A DNA stretch of 64,000 nt from Bacteroidia bacterium (GCA_030432655.1 JAUILA010000017.1:1-64000); one strand, 5' to 3'. Counted from the stretch's first letter, positions 36,174 to 45,172 are shown. Translations and numbers: made by a program. Notes: a model not told the origin generated them from the letters alone.

Positions 36174-36180
36174 AACGCTT

Positions 36181-37338
36181 TTATTTACTTCTGGATTTTT
36201 TCCAGACCGCCGATTGTTTTCCCCGGACAAATCTCAGGAAACCCAGGTATACGGCATAATTCATCATTAAAAAATAGAATGGTACAAATATAACTTTAAT
36301 TCTAACGTGCCATGTCATAAATATTGCCCCGGTGAGGGCAAGCGCATAACAGGCAAGCTGGCATATCAGCAGCCAAAAATAGACAGGATCCCCCTGGATC
36401 GCCAGCATTCCCGAGCAGACGAATACAACGAGCAGACCAAGAGGCGCAAGGGTCCATCGCAGTACGCGATGAGAGATAAACTGAAAGCTTAAAATACCGT
36501 ACCTGAAAATATTGAATAATCTTCTCAGCTTCCACATGGCCTGAAAACCTCCGGCCGCAATTCTAATTTTACGGGTGAGTTCATCCCGAATACTATCGGA
36601 GGCATCTTCCGTAGCCCAGGCATCCGGAGCGTAGGCAGTTCGGAAGCCACGCGAAGCCAGGTCTAGCGAAATATAGAAATCCTCCAAAATAATTTCTTCA
36701 TCCAGCGGATCAAGCAGTTCAGCCCGTACTGCCAGTAATTCTCCCGCTGCACCTACTACCGAATATAGTTGTGCGTCCCACTCTTTCAGTTTTGATTCAT
36801 ATTTCCAGTAAAGGTTTTCAGTTCCGGCAGCATCCGTACCATTTGACAATACGCGTTTCTCTCCTGCCACAACCCCCGTTTGCTCGTCATTAAATGGTGC
36901 AACCAGGTTACGCAAAGCCATTTCATTAAGCATCGCATTGGCGTCAGAAATGACCACCACCTCCTCATGAATTATAGACAATGCCCGGTTGATGGCACCG
37001 ACTTTTCCACGTCTTTCCGGGTAATGCAGATGAAGAATATTATCGAATTGATTAGCAATAGATGCACTGTTGTCATCCGATCCGTCAGTGACCACAATGA
37101 CACGATGCTTGCCTGCCGGATAGGACAAGGAAAGACTGTTCCGGATCTTTTCGCGGAGATGGGCCTCTTCATTGTAGGCAGGAATTATATGAGCGATACC
37201 CGGCAGGTAGGACGGAGCATGTTCCCTGGTACGCGGACTAAGCTTCACCATCAGACCCAGCAAGATTCCGTACCCGATGTAGGTATAAAAAATAATTCCC
37301 AGAAAGAACCATGTGAGGAGTTCCAGAAAAAAATCCAT
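36181..37338 (-). CDS. Family 2 glycosyltransferase with membrane helices
   Basis: The 385-residue protein from ATG 37338 (MDFFLELLTWFFLGIIFYTYIGYGI) has one N-terminal helix, a GT-A domain (IIPAYNEEAHLREKI, VVTDGSDDNS, VVISDANAMLN, EDFYISLDLASRG) and three or four C-terminal helices. This is the layout of processive or polyprenyl-linked GT2 enzymes. The in-frame extension to 37425 overlaps the divergent sulfotransferase region and lacks GT2 character. It probably adds a sugar to a surface glycan at the inner membrane. Confidence 0.88.
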   Translation of the reverse strand: MDFFLELLTWFFLGIIFYTYIGYGILLGLMVKLSPRTREHAPSYLPGIAHIIPAYNEEAHLREKIRNSLSLSYPAGKHRVIVVTDGSDDNSASIANQFDNILHLHYPERRGKVGAINRALSIIHEEVVVISDANAMLNEMALRNLVAPFNDEQTGVVAGEKRVLSNGTDAAGTENLYWKYESKLKEWDAQLYSVVGAAGELLAVRAELLDPLDEEIILEDFYISLDLASRGFRTAYAPDAWATEDASDSIRDELTRKIRIAAGGFQAMWKLRRLFNIFRYGILSFQFISHRVLRWTLAPLGLLVVFVCSGMLAIQGDPVYFWLLICQLACYALALTGAIFMTWHVRIKVIFVPFYFLMMNYAVYLGFLRFVRGKQSAVWKKSRSK

Positions 37339-37390
37339 GTAGAAAGATACATTTTTTGACCTGTGTTCAAGAAAGGATGTAAGAATCTTT

Positions 37391-38413
37391 ATGGATGATG
37401 GAGCATTTTGTAAATTCCACCTCAATTGTAACTATCTGTACAGGCCTATATTGAAACGTAACCGAATTATATCCGTCTTAAAACGCCTTCTGGGAAAGAA
37501 GGAGTACATCGAATGGCGAAATGCCTGGTTATTTGGCAGGAATGATGATCCGGTTATGCTTCAGGAGTTGCCTGAACTGGTTTTAAAATGGCCGCCGGCT
37601 TCAGAAAATCCCGCCGGTCCGGTAATTATTATAAGCCCGACACAGCGCAGTGGATCCAACTATGCGCATGAGCTTATCGCCCTTCATCCGGATCTCGTGG
37701 CTGCAGGTGGACGAAACGGTCTTCCCGAAGAATTTTTCTTTCATACCTACGGGACTGCGCTGAAAGCTTACGTGGAAAAGACAGTTCCCACCTGGAGCAC
37801 ATGGATAGGGGATCAGGAGAAGCTTGAAGAAGCTGGTCACCGGCTGTTTGCTTCTCTCGGTCATGGGATTCTGTCCGGGCTGGAAACAGGGGTTTCTGCT
37901 GATAAGCTCCTTATGCGCGCGCCGGATAGTCGAGGAATAAAATCAATTTATCATCTTTTTCCTGGAGCAAGGGTAATCCTGTTGTTTAGGGATGGTCGTG
38001 ATACCTGTGCCTCCTTTCTTAACTCCTGGGGAAGTAAATCGGTATTTGAGCAGTTTGCTTACAGGTGGACAGGCAGGGCGGGGGAAATGCTGGAATTTGA
38101 AAAACTAGTGAGTAATTCAGCTTATGAAAAACAGTGTATGCGCATCCGGTATGAGGAATGTGTGAATGACCCGGACGCGGTCATACGAAAGATACTCCCG
38201 TTCCTCGGTTTGTCCACGGAGAATTTTCCGTTTGAAAGCTTGCAGAAGGTTCCGCTTCTGGGTACTTCGGAAAGTGATCACGTACACTGGCGGCCCGAAC
38301 CCCGTCCGGATGGGTTTAATCCGCTGGGCCGGTGGAAAGAGTGGCCGGAAGATGAAAAGAATACTTTCCATCAGATTGCCGGTGACGTGCTTAAGGAACT
38401 GGGATATATCTAG
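37391..38413 (+). CDS. Sulfotransferase family protein
   Basis: The 340-residue protein has a PAPS 5'-phosphosulfate loop PTQRSGSNYAHELIALHPDL (about residue 80), a 3'-phosphate loop RDGRDTCASFLNSW (about 200), and a C-terminal GRWKEWPEDEKNTF. These are typical of the Sulfotransfer_1/3 folds that transfer sulfate from PAPS to hydroxyl groups. Its place between a glycosyltransferase and GT-C-like genes suggests sulfation of a glycan or lipid. The stop is 3 bases from that of the convergent membrane protein gene. Confidence 0.85.
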   Translation: MDDGAFCKFHLNCNYLYRPILKRNRIISVLKRLLGKKEYIEWRNAWLFGRNDDPVMLQELPELVLKWPPASENPAGPVIIISPTQRSGSNYAHELIALHPDLVAAGGRNGLPEEFFFHTYGTALKAYVEKTVPTWSTWIGDQEKLEEAGHRLFASLGHGILSGLETGVSADKLLMRAPDSRGIKSIYHLFPGARVILLFRDGRDTCASFLNSWGSKSVFEQFAYRWTGRAGEMLEFEKLVSNSAYEKQCMRIRYEECVNDPDAVIRKILPFLGLSTENFPFESLQKVPLLGTSESDHVHWRPEPRPDGFNPLGRWKEWPEDEKNTFHQIAGDVLKELGYI

Positions 38414-38416
38414 CCA

Positions 38417-40024
38417 TTACTTAGGGACATACACCTCCACATGGGAATCCATTGGAATACGTGGAGCCAGGAACCTGTCCTTAAGCCGGTATTCCCGCTG
38501 CAGGCATTCTCTTACTTCAGGAGGGAAAAATCCATTCAGTGATGGAATATTCTCAAAAATCACCAGGTCATATTCTCCCGCTTCTATTTCACGGCAAAAA
38601 CGATCCAGTTGCTGGTCAAATATGGCTACGTTCCGGTGATACCACAACGGATGGTCCGGTGATGCCAGGGGGGTATACCCGATTTCATAGGCGAGCTGAG
38701 GAATTTCGGACATATTGAGGACATTCAAATTCTCCTTCCCTTTGTATTCATCTACCAGTTTCTTCATCCCAACAACTGTTTCCGCCGGCAGGAGTACATT
38801 ATCCAGGCTGGCAAATGGTGTAGGTTGCCAGTCCGACCTGTCACTGCTGGGCGCGTCTTTAGGTGGCATCTGCCAGGTACGCTTGCTAACCTCATCATAA
38901 TCCACCACGTCTTCATAATTAGTGATCCGGTAAAGAACACGCTTACCATATCGCCAGGTATCCTGGGAAAACCAGAAGAGCATCGCAATGGTGAGCAATC
39001 CGATATAACCGGGTGCGGCAAGCCTGACGTTCCAGTTAATTTTTGAGAGAATATAAATTAGGGCGAAACTGTGAAAATAATAGTGGATATACATCGGAAT
39101 GTAGGTGGTCACCTGTCCCAGGAGCGGTTGCACCAGTAGTCCCAATGTCAGAAGGAAAAAGAGTGTTTCTGCTGTGTCGGAGAAAATTTTAGTGAATGGT
39201 TTCCATTTGTTGAGTACAAGCACCAGCAACGCAAACAGATAAATCCTGATCGGAATCGCTTCAAAATTGAATGCTTCATTGATAAAGTCCATCATCGCAA
39301 TCCTGGATGAATGCGGTTCCTGTCCATGGTTGAACCAGTACCCGAAATTATAGGATAGCAACGGAAGGATGATGACCAGGCCACTTACGACGAAACCGGC
39401 TCCGAAATAAAGCAATGGCTTATATTTCTTTTCCATCAACACATAAGCGATAAGCAGAAACGTCATTACCAGAAATCCGAGTCCGCCGATATCCTGTTTC
39501 GTGAAAATTGCCACGAAAGCAAGCAGGCCGGCAAGCGCGAGCTGCCACCAACTGTGCCGCGACGGCCGAACAAGGGCATGCACAAGCAATGCAAGTCCCG
39601 CCAGCTCGTAAACAAATACTACGTGGTTGTACCAGGGCCAGAAATTGATGAATATGTAGGAAACGGAGAATAACAGGACGCCAAGCGTGCGGATGGGCCG
39701 CTGTACATTAAATACCGTCAGAATATGCCGGTAGGATAATGCAGATACCAGGTTAATAAATACCTGTGCCTTGATAAGAGAGGACATGAAGGGCCCGAAG
39801 ATCTTAAAAAACAATGCCGGAATCAGCCAGAATCCATACCCGAGCGGCATCCCGAAATCCCTGAATGGCATTTGTCCGATCGACATCCGGTAGGCCCCTT
39901 CCCAGGCAAGATATAAATTGATCTTGTAGGGGAGCATGATAAAAAGGGGGACACAACAAAATACGATGATTATTAGCCAGTCGGCAATCGAAAAAAATTT
40001 ATCAGGAAGTTCCCTTTTCCACAT
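38417..40024 (-). CDS. GT-C-like polytopic membrane protein (GT39/ArnT-related), candidate glycosyltransferase
   Basis: The 535-residue protein from ATG 40024 (MWKRELPDKFFSIADW) has about eleven helices up to residue 360 and a soluble C-terminal domain of about 150 residues. The first outer loop reads YLAWEGAYRMSIGQMPFRDFG, a pattern of GT-C enzymes in which an acidic residue in this loop is catalytic. The longer start at 40081 would overlap the divergent gene start. Polyprenyl-phosphate sugars are the usual donors, so it is a candidate user of the arabinose donor made by the neighbouring operon. Specificity is unproven. Confidence 0.65.
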   Translation of the reverse strand: MWKRELPDKFFSIADWLIIIVFCCVPLFIMLPYKINLYLAWEGAYRMSIGQMPFRDFGMPLGYGFWLIPALFFKIFGPFMSSLIKAQVFINLVSALSYRHILTVFNVQRPIRTLGVLLFSVSYIFINFWPWYNHVVFVYELAGLALLVHALVRPSRHSWWQLALAGLLAFVAIFTKQDIGGLGFLVMTFLLIAYVLMEKKYKPLLYFGAGFVVSGLVIILPLLSYNFGYWFNHGQEPHSSRIAMMDFINEAFNFEAIPIRIYLFALLVLVLNKWKPFTKIFSDTAETLFFLLTLGLLVQPLLGQVTTYIPMYIHYYFHSFALIYILSKINWNVRLAAPGYIGLLTIAMLFWFSQDTWRYGKRVLYRITNYEDVVDYDEVSKRTWQMPPKDAPSSDRSDWQPTPFASLDNVLLPAETVVGMKKLVDEYKGKENLNVLNMSEIPQLAYEIGYTPLASPDHPLWYHRNVAIFDQQLDRFCREIEAGEYDLVIFENIPSLNGFFPPEVRECLQREYRLKDRFLAPRIPMDSHVEVYVPK

Positions 40025-40079
40025 GTTTTTGATACTGTCGTTTAAGTAATAAATTAGGGCACTGGAATGCCGTGCTAAC

Positions 40080-41654
40080 ATGACAAGAAAAGACTTTATT
40101 TACAATAAATTCAAAACATATTTGCCGGCATTTATTGGTCTGCTGATTTTTTTTCACCTGACTGTTCCTGCCAATCTCAGCGGTGCGGATGATGCCTATA
40201 CGTTTGCACGCCTTCTGAGGGATAACTCCCTGAGTACCTTATTTTTGCCGCGTTATGCGTTGTTCCTGCCAATCAGCAGGATTGGGTATGGTTTGCTGAG
40301 TATGGCCGGTCTTAATCCGGATGCCCATACCTACCTGGTTTGGCAGAGCATTATATGTGGTTCCCTTGCAGTTTTACTGATTCATTATTTCAGCCGGAAC
40401 TGTCTGAAACATTCCAGGTATTTATCAATCAGCCTGGCACTAATGCTGTTGTTTTCCTGGGCCTTCTGGCGATACAGTGTGGAAGCGGAATTATACACTA
40501 TGTCCATGATGCTGTTACTGGTGTATATTATATCAATATATAATTTAAGAGAAACATCACAAATAACTTTAAGACAGTTAGTTATACCTGTAGCAACTGG
40601 CCTGCTTTTAATTCTCCTCTACAAACCTAATGCGCTTCCTGTTTTGGTATGTCTGCCATTGCTGGCCGGCAGGAACCCGGGATTCAGGAAGCCGCTGTTG
40701 TTGTCTGGAATCACGTTTCTTCTGCTGCTGTTTTCATTCCTGCTGCTGGGGTTCCTTTCGCCACAATACGGCTTCAGCGATTTTATGTTCGGGGGCACGA
40801 GTATTACCCCGGGCAAGCTTATTAATTCGTTCATGCTGATTATAAGCAACCTGGTGTCATTCCTGTGGATATTTTCAGTACCCGGCGCAGATGTCTGGAC
40901 AATGAAAATATGGCCTAACAAAGTGCTGACTGAGGAAATATATTTACAGAAAGCCCTGGCGGTTCCTTCCTGGGTGCTGTTACTGCTGATCCTGTTGCTT
41001 GGATTGCTGATATTTGACAGCCTCATCAGGAACCGTAAGGAACTGGTGAGGTTAGCTGGCCAGACCTGGTACCGGATTATGCTATTCTGGCTGGTGGTTT
41101 ACGGGCTGATGTTACTATATTTTGACCCATCTTCATCCGAACCCTGGGTCATGGTGCAGCTGCCCGTCATCTTGCTGGTCGGACCGGTCTTACTGGCCCG
41201 GGCGGGTGATAAAATCATCCGGTGGAAGCCCTTTGTCATGCTTCTCCTTTTTTTTAGCATAAATCTGGCAGGAGGCATGTTACTTATAAGGGATAAAACG
41301 TATGATTATGTATACTTGCGGGGGCATGGACTGGAAGGGAAAGTGACTGAGAATGATGTCATTATAACATTTGGGCCTAAACATATGGAAGAGTATCTTG
41401 CCTATCATTATCCGGCAAGGGTGGTAAATCTGGAACAGCAGTACAGTGAAGGGCTTAAAATGCTGGGAGAGGGGAGAATGGAGGGAAATATAATCGTATT
41501 GGATGACGTATTTCATCCTGAAAAGGCGATTACGCACCGGATGAATGAAGATACTATGTTGCCGGAAAAAATTATTCACGAAAACTATACGCTGGATACC
41601 TTGTTGAGCAGGCAGGAATTTTCGGTTTATAAATTGAGAAAAACTAATAAATGA
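40080..41654 (+). CDS. GT-C-like polytopic membrane protein, first gene of the DPA operon
   Basis: The 524-residue protein has about eleven helices and an extracytoplasmic C-terminal region of about 110 residues. The first loop after helix 1 contains an Asp pair (SGADDAYTFARLLRDN), as expected for GT-C glycosyltransferases that use lipid-phosphate donors. The gene overlaps the DPPR-synthase gene by 4 bases (ATGA), so synthesis is coupled to the donor pathway. It may be the arabinosyltransferase or a protein glycosyltransferase of the system. No family name could be fixed by eye. Confidence 0.65.
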   Translation: MTRKDFIYNKFKTYLPAFIGLLIFFHLTVPANLSGADDAYTFARLLRDNSLSTLFLPRYALFLPISRIGYGLLSMAGLNPDAHTYLVWQSIICGSLAVLLIHYFSRNCLKHSRYLSISLALMLLFSWAFWRYSVEAELYTMSMMLLLVYIISIYNLRETSQITLRQLVIPVATGLLLILLYKPNALPVLVCLPLLAGRNPGFRKPLLLSGITFLLLLFSFLLLGFLSPQYGFSDFMFGGTSITPGKLINSFMLIISNLVSFLWIFSVPGADVWTMKIWPNKVLTEEIYLQKALAVPSWVLLLLILLLGLLIFDSLIRNRKELVRLAGQTWYRIMLFWLVVYGLMLLYFDPSSSEPWVMVQLPVILLVGPVLLARAGDKIIRWKPFVMLLLFFSINLAGGMLLIRDKTYDYVYLRGHGLEGKVTENDVIITFGPKHMEEYLAYHYPARVVNLEQQYSEGLKMLGEGRMEGNIIVLDDVFHPEKAITHRMNEDTMLPEKIIHENYTLDTLLSRQEFSVYKLRKTNK

Positions 41655-42529
41655 AAACTGTTTCCGGGTTATTACGAATTCCTCAGTGGATAAAGAATTC
41701 CTTTCTTTTTATTCCGATTTTCTTTGCCGGAGAATTATTTGATACCGCGAAATTACTTGCGGTGATATACGGGTTTGTGTCTTTCAGCCTGGTCGCAAGC
41801 AGTATTTATATCCTTAATGACATACGCGATGTGGAGTCTGACCGCAAGCACCCGGAGAAGAAGTTTCGACCGATTGCGGCCGGGAAAGTAAAAATTTCGG
41901 TAGCGTGGGTTGTAATGATTATATGTGCGGTGGCCGGCTTTGGCATAGCCTGGTGGTTATCTGCGTATTTTGCCTACATACTGACAGGATATTTTGTAAT
42001 GAACCTGGCCTATAGTTCCGGGCTGAAGAAAGTGGCAATTGTGGATCTCCTGATTGTCGCAACCGGATTTGTACTACGGGTACTTTCCGGAGGTTTTGCG
42101 GCCGACGTTTATATTTCCCATTGGCTGATTATGATGATCTTCCTGCTGTCTTTATTTATTGTACTCGCCAAGAGGAGGGATGACATACTGGAATACAACA
42201 AGTCCGGAATCGCTTTGAGGTCTTCCATACAAAATTATAACCTGGATTTTATACAATCCGTACTTACTATGCTTTCAGGGATCATCGTTGTGTCGTACCT
42301 TATGTATACGATCTCGCCGGAAGTGAGTGAGAAATTTGGTACGGATCACCTGTATTTCACAACCATTTTTGTGATTGCCGGCGTCATGAGGTATATCCAA
42401 ATTACGCTGGTGGAGAACAAAAGCGGTTCGCCCACCAGGATATTGTATACTGACAGGTTTCTGCATTTCACGCTGGCGGGATGGGTACTTAGTTTTTTCC
42501 TGATAATATATTTCATGAAAGCAGGATGA
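41651..42529 (+). CDS. Polyprenyl-phosphate phosphoribosyltransferase (DPPR synthase, UbiA superfamily)
   Basis: The 292-residue protein has eight or nine helices. It opens LLRIPQWIKNSFLFIPIFFAGE, and the first Asp motif is NDIRDVESDRKHPEKKFRPIAAGK, which is diagnostic of the UbiA branch that transfers phosphoribose from PRPP to decaprenyl phosphate (Mycobacterium Rv3806c). The product, polyprenylphosphoryl-5-phosphoribose, needs dephosphorylation and then C2 epimerisation by DprE1/E2. Those functions are encoded by the next three genes, each overlapping the last by 4 bases. Confidence 0.9.
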   Translation: MKTVSGLLRIPQWIKNSFLFIPIFFAGELFDTAKLLAVIYGFVSFSLVASSIYILNDIRDVESDRKHPEKKFRPIAAGKVKISVAWVVMIICAVAGFGIAWWLSAYFAYILTGYFVMNLAYSSGLKKVAIVDLLIVATGFVLRVLSGGFAADVYISHWLIMMIFLLSLFIVLAKRRDDILEYNKSGIALRSSIQNYNLDFIQSVLTMLSGIIVVSYLMYTISPEVSEKFGTDHLYFTTIFVIAGVMRYIQITLVENKSGSPTRILYTDRFLHFTLAGWVLSFFLIIYFMKAG

Positions 42530-43857
42530 AAATGGACGTTACGAACTGGAATAATTATCCGGTCAAGAATGCCGAGGTTGTATTCTTTGATACCAAGGGA
42601 GAATTACGCAAACTGATTGATACGAATGAGCACCTGATAGCCAGAGGCCTGGGCAGGTGTTACGGTGACGCTTCGCTCAGCGACACGATCATTGAAATGG
42701 GCAAATATGAAAAAGCACTGCATTTTGATCGTGAATCAGGAGTATTTGAATGCCAGGCAGGTTTGTCTCTTGATGATATCCTGAAAATAACCGTTCCTCA
42801 CGGTTGGTTTCTTCCGGTAACGCCCGGTACGAAATTTATAACGGCCGGTGGCGCGGTGGCATCCGATATACATGGAAAAAATCATCATGTTGATGGTTCT
42901 TTTTCTAATCACGTGCTGAAATTGGACATCATGCTGGCTGATGGTACGATTACGTCATGCGGACCGGAAGAAAAGGCCGACCTTTTCCGGGCAACGTGTG
43001 GAGGTATGGGCTTGACGGGGATTATTCTGGGTGTCCGTTTCCGCCTTAAGAAAATTGAAACATCCTATATTACGCAACGCCAGGTCAAAGCCAGTAATCT
43101 TGACGAATTGCTTGGTTATTTTGAAGAATATAAGCACTACACTTATTCGGTAGCCTGGATTGACTGCCTGAAAAAAGGAAAACACTTTGGCCGGAGTATC
43201 CTCATGCTTGGGGAGCACTCCCGAAATGAGGAGCTCCCTGACAAGCTGGCTGCGGATCCGCTCGTAGTTCATGGTGATCCGAAGCTGACGGTTCCGTTTA
43301 ACCTGCCAGCATTTGTGTTGAATAAATTTTCAGTCAAATCTTTCAACGCGCTGTATTATGGGAAGAATCTGAAGAAGATACAACAGGGGATAGTACATTA
43401 TGACCCGTATTTCTATCCTTTGGATTTTGTTCATTCCTGGAACCGTATGTATGGTAAGAAAGGGTTTGTTCAGTATCAGTTTGTCCTGCCACTTTCTGCA
43501 ACGGACGGACTGGTCCGCATAATGCGACGTATTTCGGAAAAGAATATGGGTTCATTCCTCACTGTGCTGAAAGTCTTCGGACCTCAGCAAAGCCTGATCT
43601 CGTTCCCGATGGAAGGGTATACACTCGCCATGGATTTTGCCATTGAAGACGGATTGTTCGAATTCCTGGATGAACTTGATCAGATTGTCGAAGAATATGG
43701 CGGAAGACTGTATCTCACAAAGGATGCGCGCATGAATGCCCGGTTTTTTCATGATTCATACCCGCATTTCAGGGAATTCGCTGAAATTGTCAGGAAGTAC
43801 GATCCACAGGAGAAATTCTCCTCACTTATGTCTAAAAGATTGGAAATCAGAGGATGA
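42526..43857 (+). CDS. dprE1: Decaprenylphosphoryl-beta-D-ribose 2'-oxidase (DprE1 homologue)
   Basis: The 443-residue FAD enzyme of the VAO/ALO fold has the N-terminal flavin segment ARGLGRCYGDASLSD, the signature PVTPGTKFITAGGAVASDIHGKNHH and CGGMGLTGIILG, all very close to mycobacterial DprE1. The catalytic lysine region LTKDAR is kept (Lys399). At the position of the benzothiazinone-target cysteine the protein has Ala368 (TLAMDF). It oxidises the ribose 2'-OH to a keto group for the reductase encoded next. It sits in the middle of a coupled operon. Confidence 0.92.
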   Translation: MKMDVTNWNNYPVKNAEVVFFDTKGELRKLIDTNEHLIARGLGRCYGDASLSDTIIEMGKYEKALHFDRESGVFECQAGLSLDDILKITVPHGWFLPVTPGTKFITAGGAVASDIHGKNHHVDGSFSNHVLKLDIMLADGTITSCGPEEKADLFRATCGGMGLTGIILGVRFRLKKIETSYITQRQVKASNLDELLGYFEEYKHYTYSVAWIDCLKKGKHFGRSILMLGEHSRNEELPDKLAADPLVVHGDPKLTVPFNLPAFVLNKFSVKSFNALYYGKNLKKIQQGIVHYDPYFYPLDFVHSWNRMYGKKGFVQYQFVLPLSATDGLVRIMRRISEKNMGSFLTVLKVFGPQQSLISFPMEGYTLAMDFAIEDGLFEFLDELDQIVEEYGGRLYLTKDARMNARFFHDSYPHFREFAEIVRKYDPQEKFSSLMSKRLEIRG

Positions 43858-44585
43858 AGAATATATTGTTATTAGGGGCTTATTCGGACATCGGTCAGGC
43901 GCTGGCCCGTGCCTATGCCGCAGAGGGAAACAATGTTTGGCTTGCAGGAAGGAAGCAAGAGAAACTGGATGATCTCGCAGCGGATCTGCGGATCCGGTAT
44001 GATCAGGGTGTTGAAACGTTTCTGTTTGATGCGGCTGATACGGATTCGCATGAATCTTTTTTGGAAGGGCTTCCGGTCCTGCCTGATAGTGTTGTCTGTA
44101 TTTTCGGTTACCTGGGTGAGCAGGAGCAGGCTCAGTCTGACTGGGAACAGGCGCACCGGATTCTCATGGCAAACTATGTCGGAGCTGTTTCAGTTCTGAA
44201 CAGAGTAGCTGATGCGTTCGAGCACCGTGGAAAAGGATCCATTGTAGGGATAAGTTCGGTTGCCGGGGAGCGCGGAAGGCAAAGCAATTATCTGTACGGA
44301 AGTGCCAAGGGCGGGTTTACGCTGTATTTACAGGGGCTTAGAAACAGGTTATTCAAAAAGGGTGTGCACGTCCTGACGGTAAAGCCGGGGTTTGTGGATA
44401 CACGCATGACGGAGCACCTGCAGTTGCCGGGCCCGCTTACTGCCAAGCCGGAACAAGTTGCACGGGCAGTTGTTAAGGCAGAAAGAAAGAAGAAAAACAC
44501 CCTTTATGTGCTTTGGATGTGGCGGTGGATCATGCTGATCATTAAACTGATCCCTGAACCTGTCTTTAAGCGCCTCAGTCTGTGA
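43854..44585 (+). CDS. dprE2: Decaprenylphosphoryl-2-keto-erythro-pentose reductase (DprE2 homologue, SDR)
   Basis: The 243-residue short-chain dehydrogenase has an N-terminal nucleotide loop ILLLGAYSDIGQALA (slightly unusual, GxxxDIG), catalytic Ser in GISSVAGERG and YGSAK (Tyr/Lys). The hydrophobic C-terminal part (MWRWIMLIIKLIPEPVFKRL) is typical of DprE2 and may touch the membrane. It reduces the 2'-keto intermediate to arabinose with NADH or NADPH. It starts 4 bases inside the dprE1 stop and overlaps the phosphatase gene in the same way. Confidence 0.88.
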   Translation: MKNILLLGAYSDIGQALARAYAAEGNNVWLAGRKQEKLDDLAADLRIRYDQGVETFLFDAADTDSHESFLEGLPVLPDSVVCIFGYLGEQEQAQSDWEQAHRILMANYVGAVSVLNRVADAFEHRGKGSIVGISSVAGERGRQSNYLYGSAKGGFTLYLQGLRNRLFKKGVHVLTVKPGFVDTRMTEHLQLPGPLTAKPEQVARAVVKAERKKKNTLYVLWMWRWIMLIIKLIPEPVFKRLSL

Positions 44586-45172
44586 AAAAGCTGGCATTAT
44601 TTGATTTCGACGGAACCCTGACGTCAAACGACACCCTGGTTGAATTCCTCAAATTCTACGTAGGGGACAGCCGGTTTTATTTTGGAATGACCCTGTTGTC
44701 CCCGTTTCTTATCGCCTACAAATTGAAGGTGATGAAGAACTGGGTGGCCAAGGAGAAAGTCCTTACGTATTTTTTGAAAGGGGAGCCAATAGGTACTTTT
44801 CTTTCAAGGGGTAAGGAGTTTGCACTTACAAAAGTCCCGGATATGATTAAGCAGGAAGCACAGGAAAGACTTGACTGGCACAAGGCACAGGATCACCGGG
44901 TTATTGTGGTAAGTGCCTCAGCTGCTGGCTGGATTGAAGCGTGGACGGAAAAGGAGGGGATAGAATTAATTTCAACCATTCTGGAATTGAAAGAGGGAAA
45001 TCTGACCGGAAAGATCAAAGGGAAAAACTGCTATGGTCCCGAGAAGGAAAAACGTATCCGGGAGATCCTTAACCCTTCCGATTATTCTCAAATATATGCC
45101 TATGGGGACAGCCGGGGTGACCGGGAAATGCTGGCACTGGCATCTGATCCGTTCTTTCGTAAATACCACTAA
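44582..45172 (+). CDS. HAD-IB family phosphatase, candidate DPPR phosphatase
   Basis: The 196-residue protein has a GTG start overlapping dprE2 by 4 bases. It has the HAD motifs DFDGTLTSNDTL (nucleophile Asp), VVSASAAGW (motif II Ser) and YGDSRGDREML (motif IV). The cap contains a hydrophobic stretch (GMTLLSPFLIAYKLKV), which suits a lipid-linked substrate. In the arabinose-donor pathway a 5-phosphate must be removed after the UbiA step; this gene is the natural candidate. Its stop abuts that of the convergent acyltransferase. Confidence 0.85.
   Translation: MKKLALFDFDGTLTSNDTLVEFLKFYVGDSRFYFGMTLLSPFLIAYKLKVMKNWVAKEKVLTYFLKGEPIGTFLSRGKEFALTKVPDMIKQEAQERLDWHKAQDHRVIVVSASAAGWIEAWTEKEGIELISTILELKEGNLTGKIKGKNCYGPEKEKRIREILNPSDYSQIYAYGDSRGDREMLALASDPFFRKYH

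Noticed and set aside
36174-36230. Longer N-terminus for the basic lipoprotein
   Set aside because: It would overlap the glycosyltransferase gene and place about 20 charged residues before the lipoprotein signal.
40025-40081. Longer start for the minus-strand GT-C-like protein
   Set aside because: It would make the two divergent start codons overlap and leave no promoter space; the Met at 40024 gives a better N-terminus.
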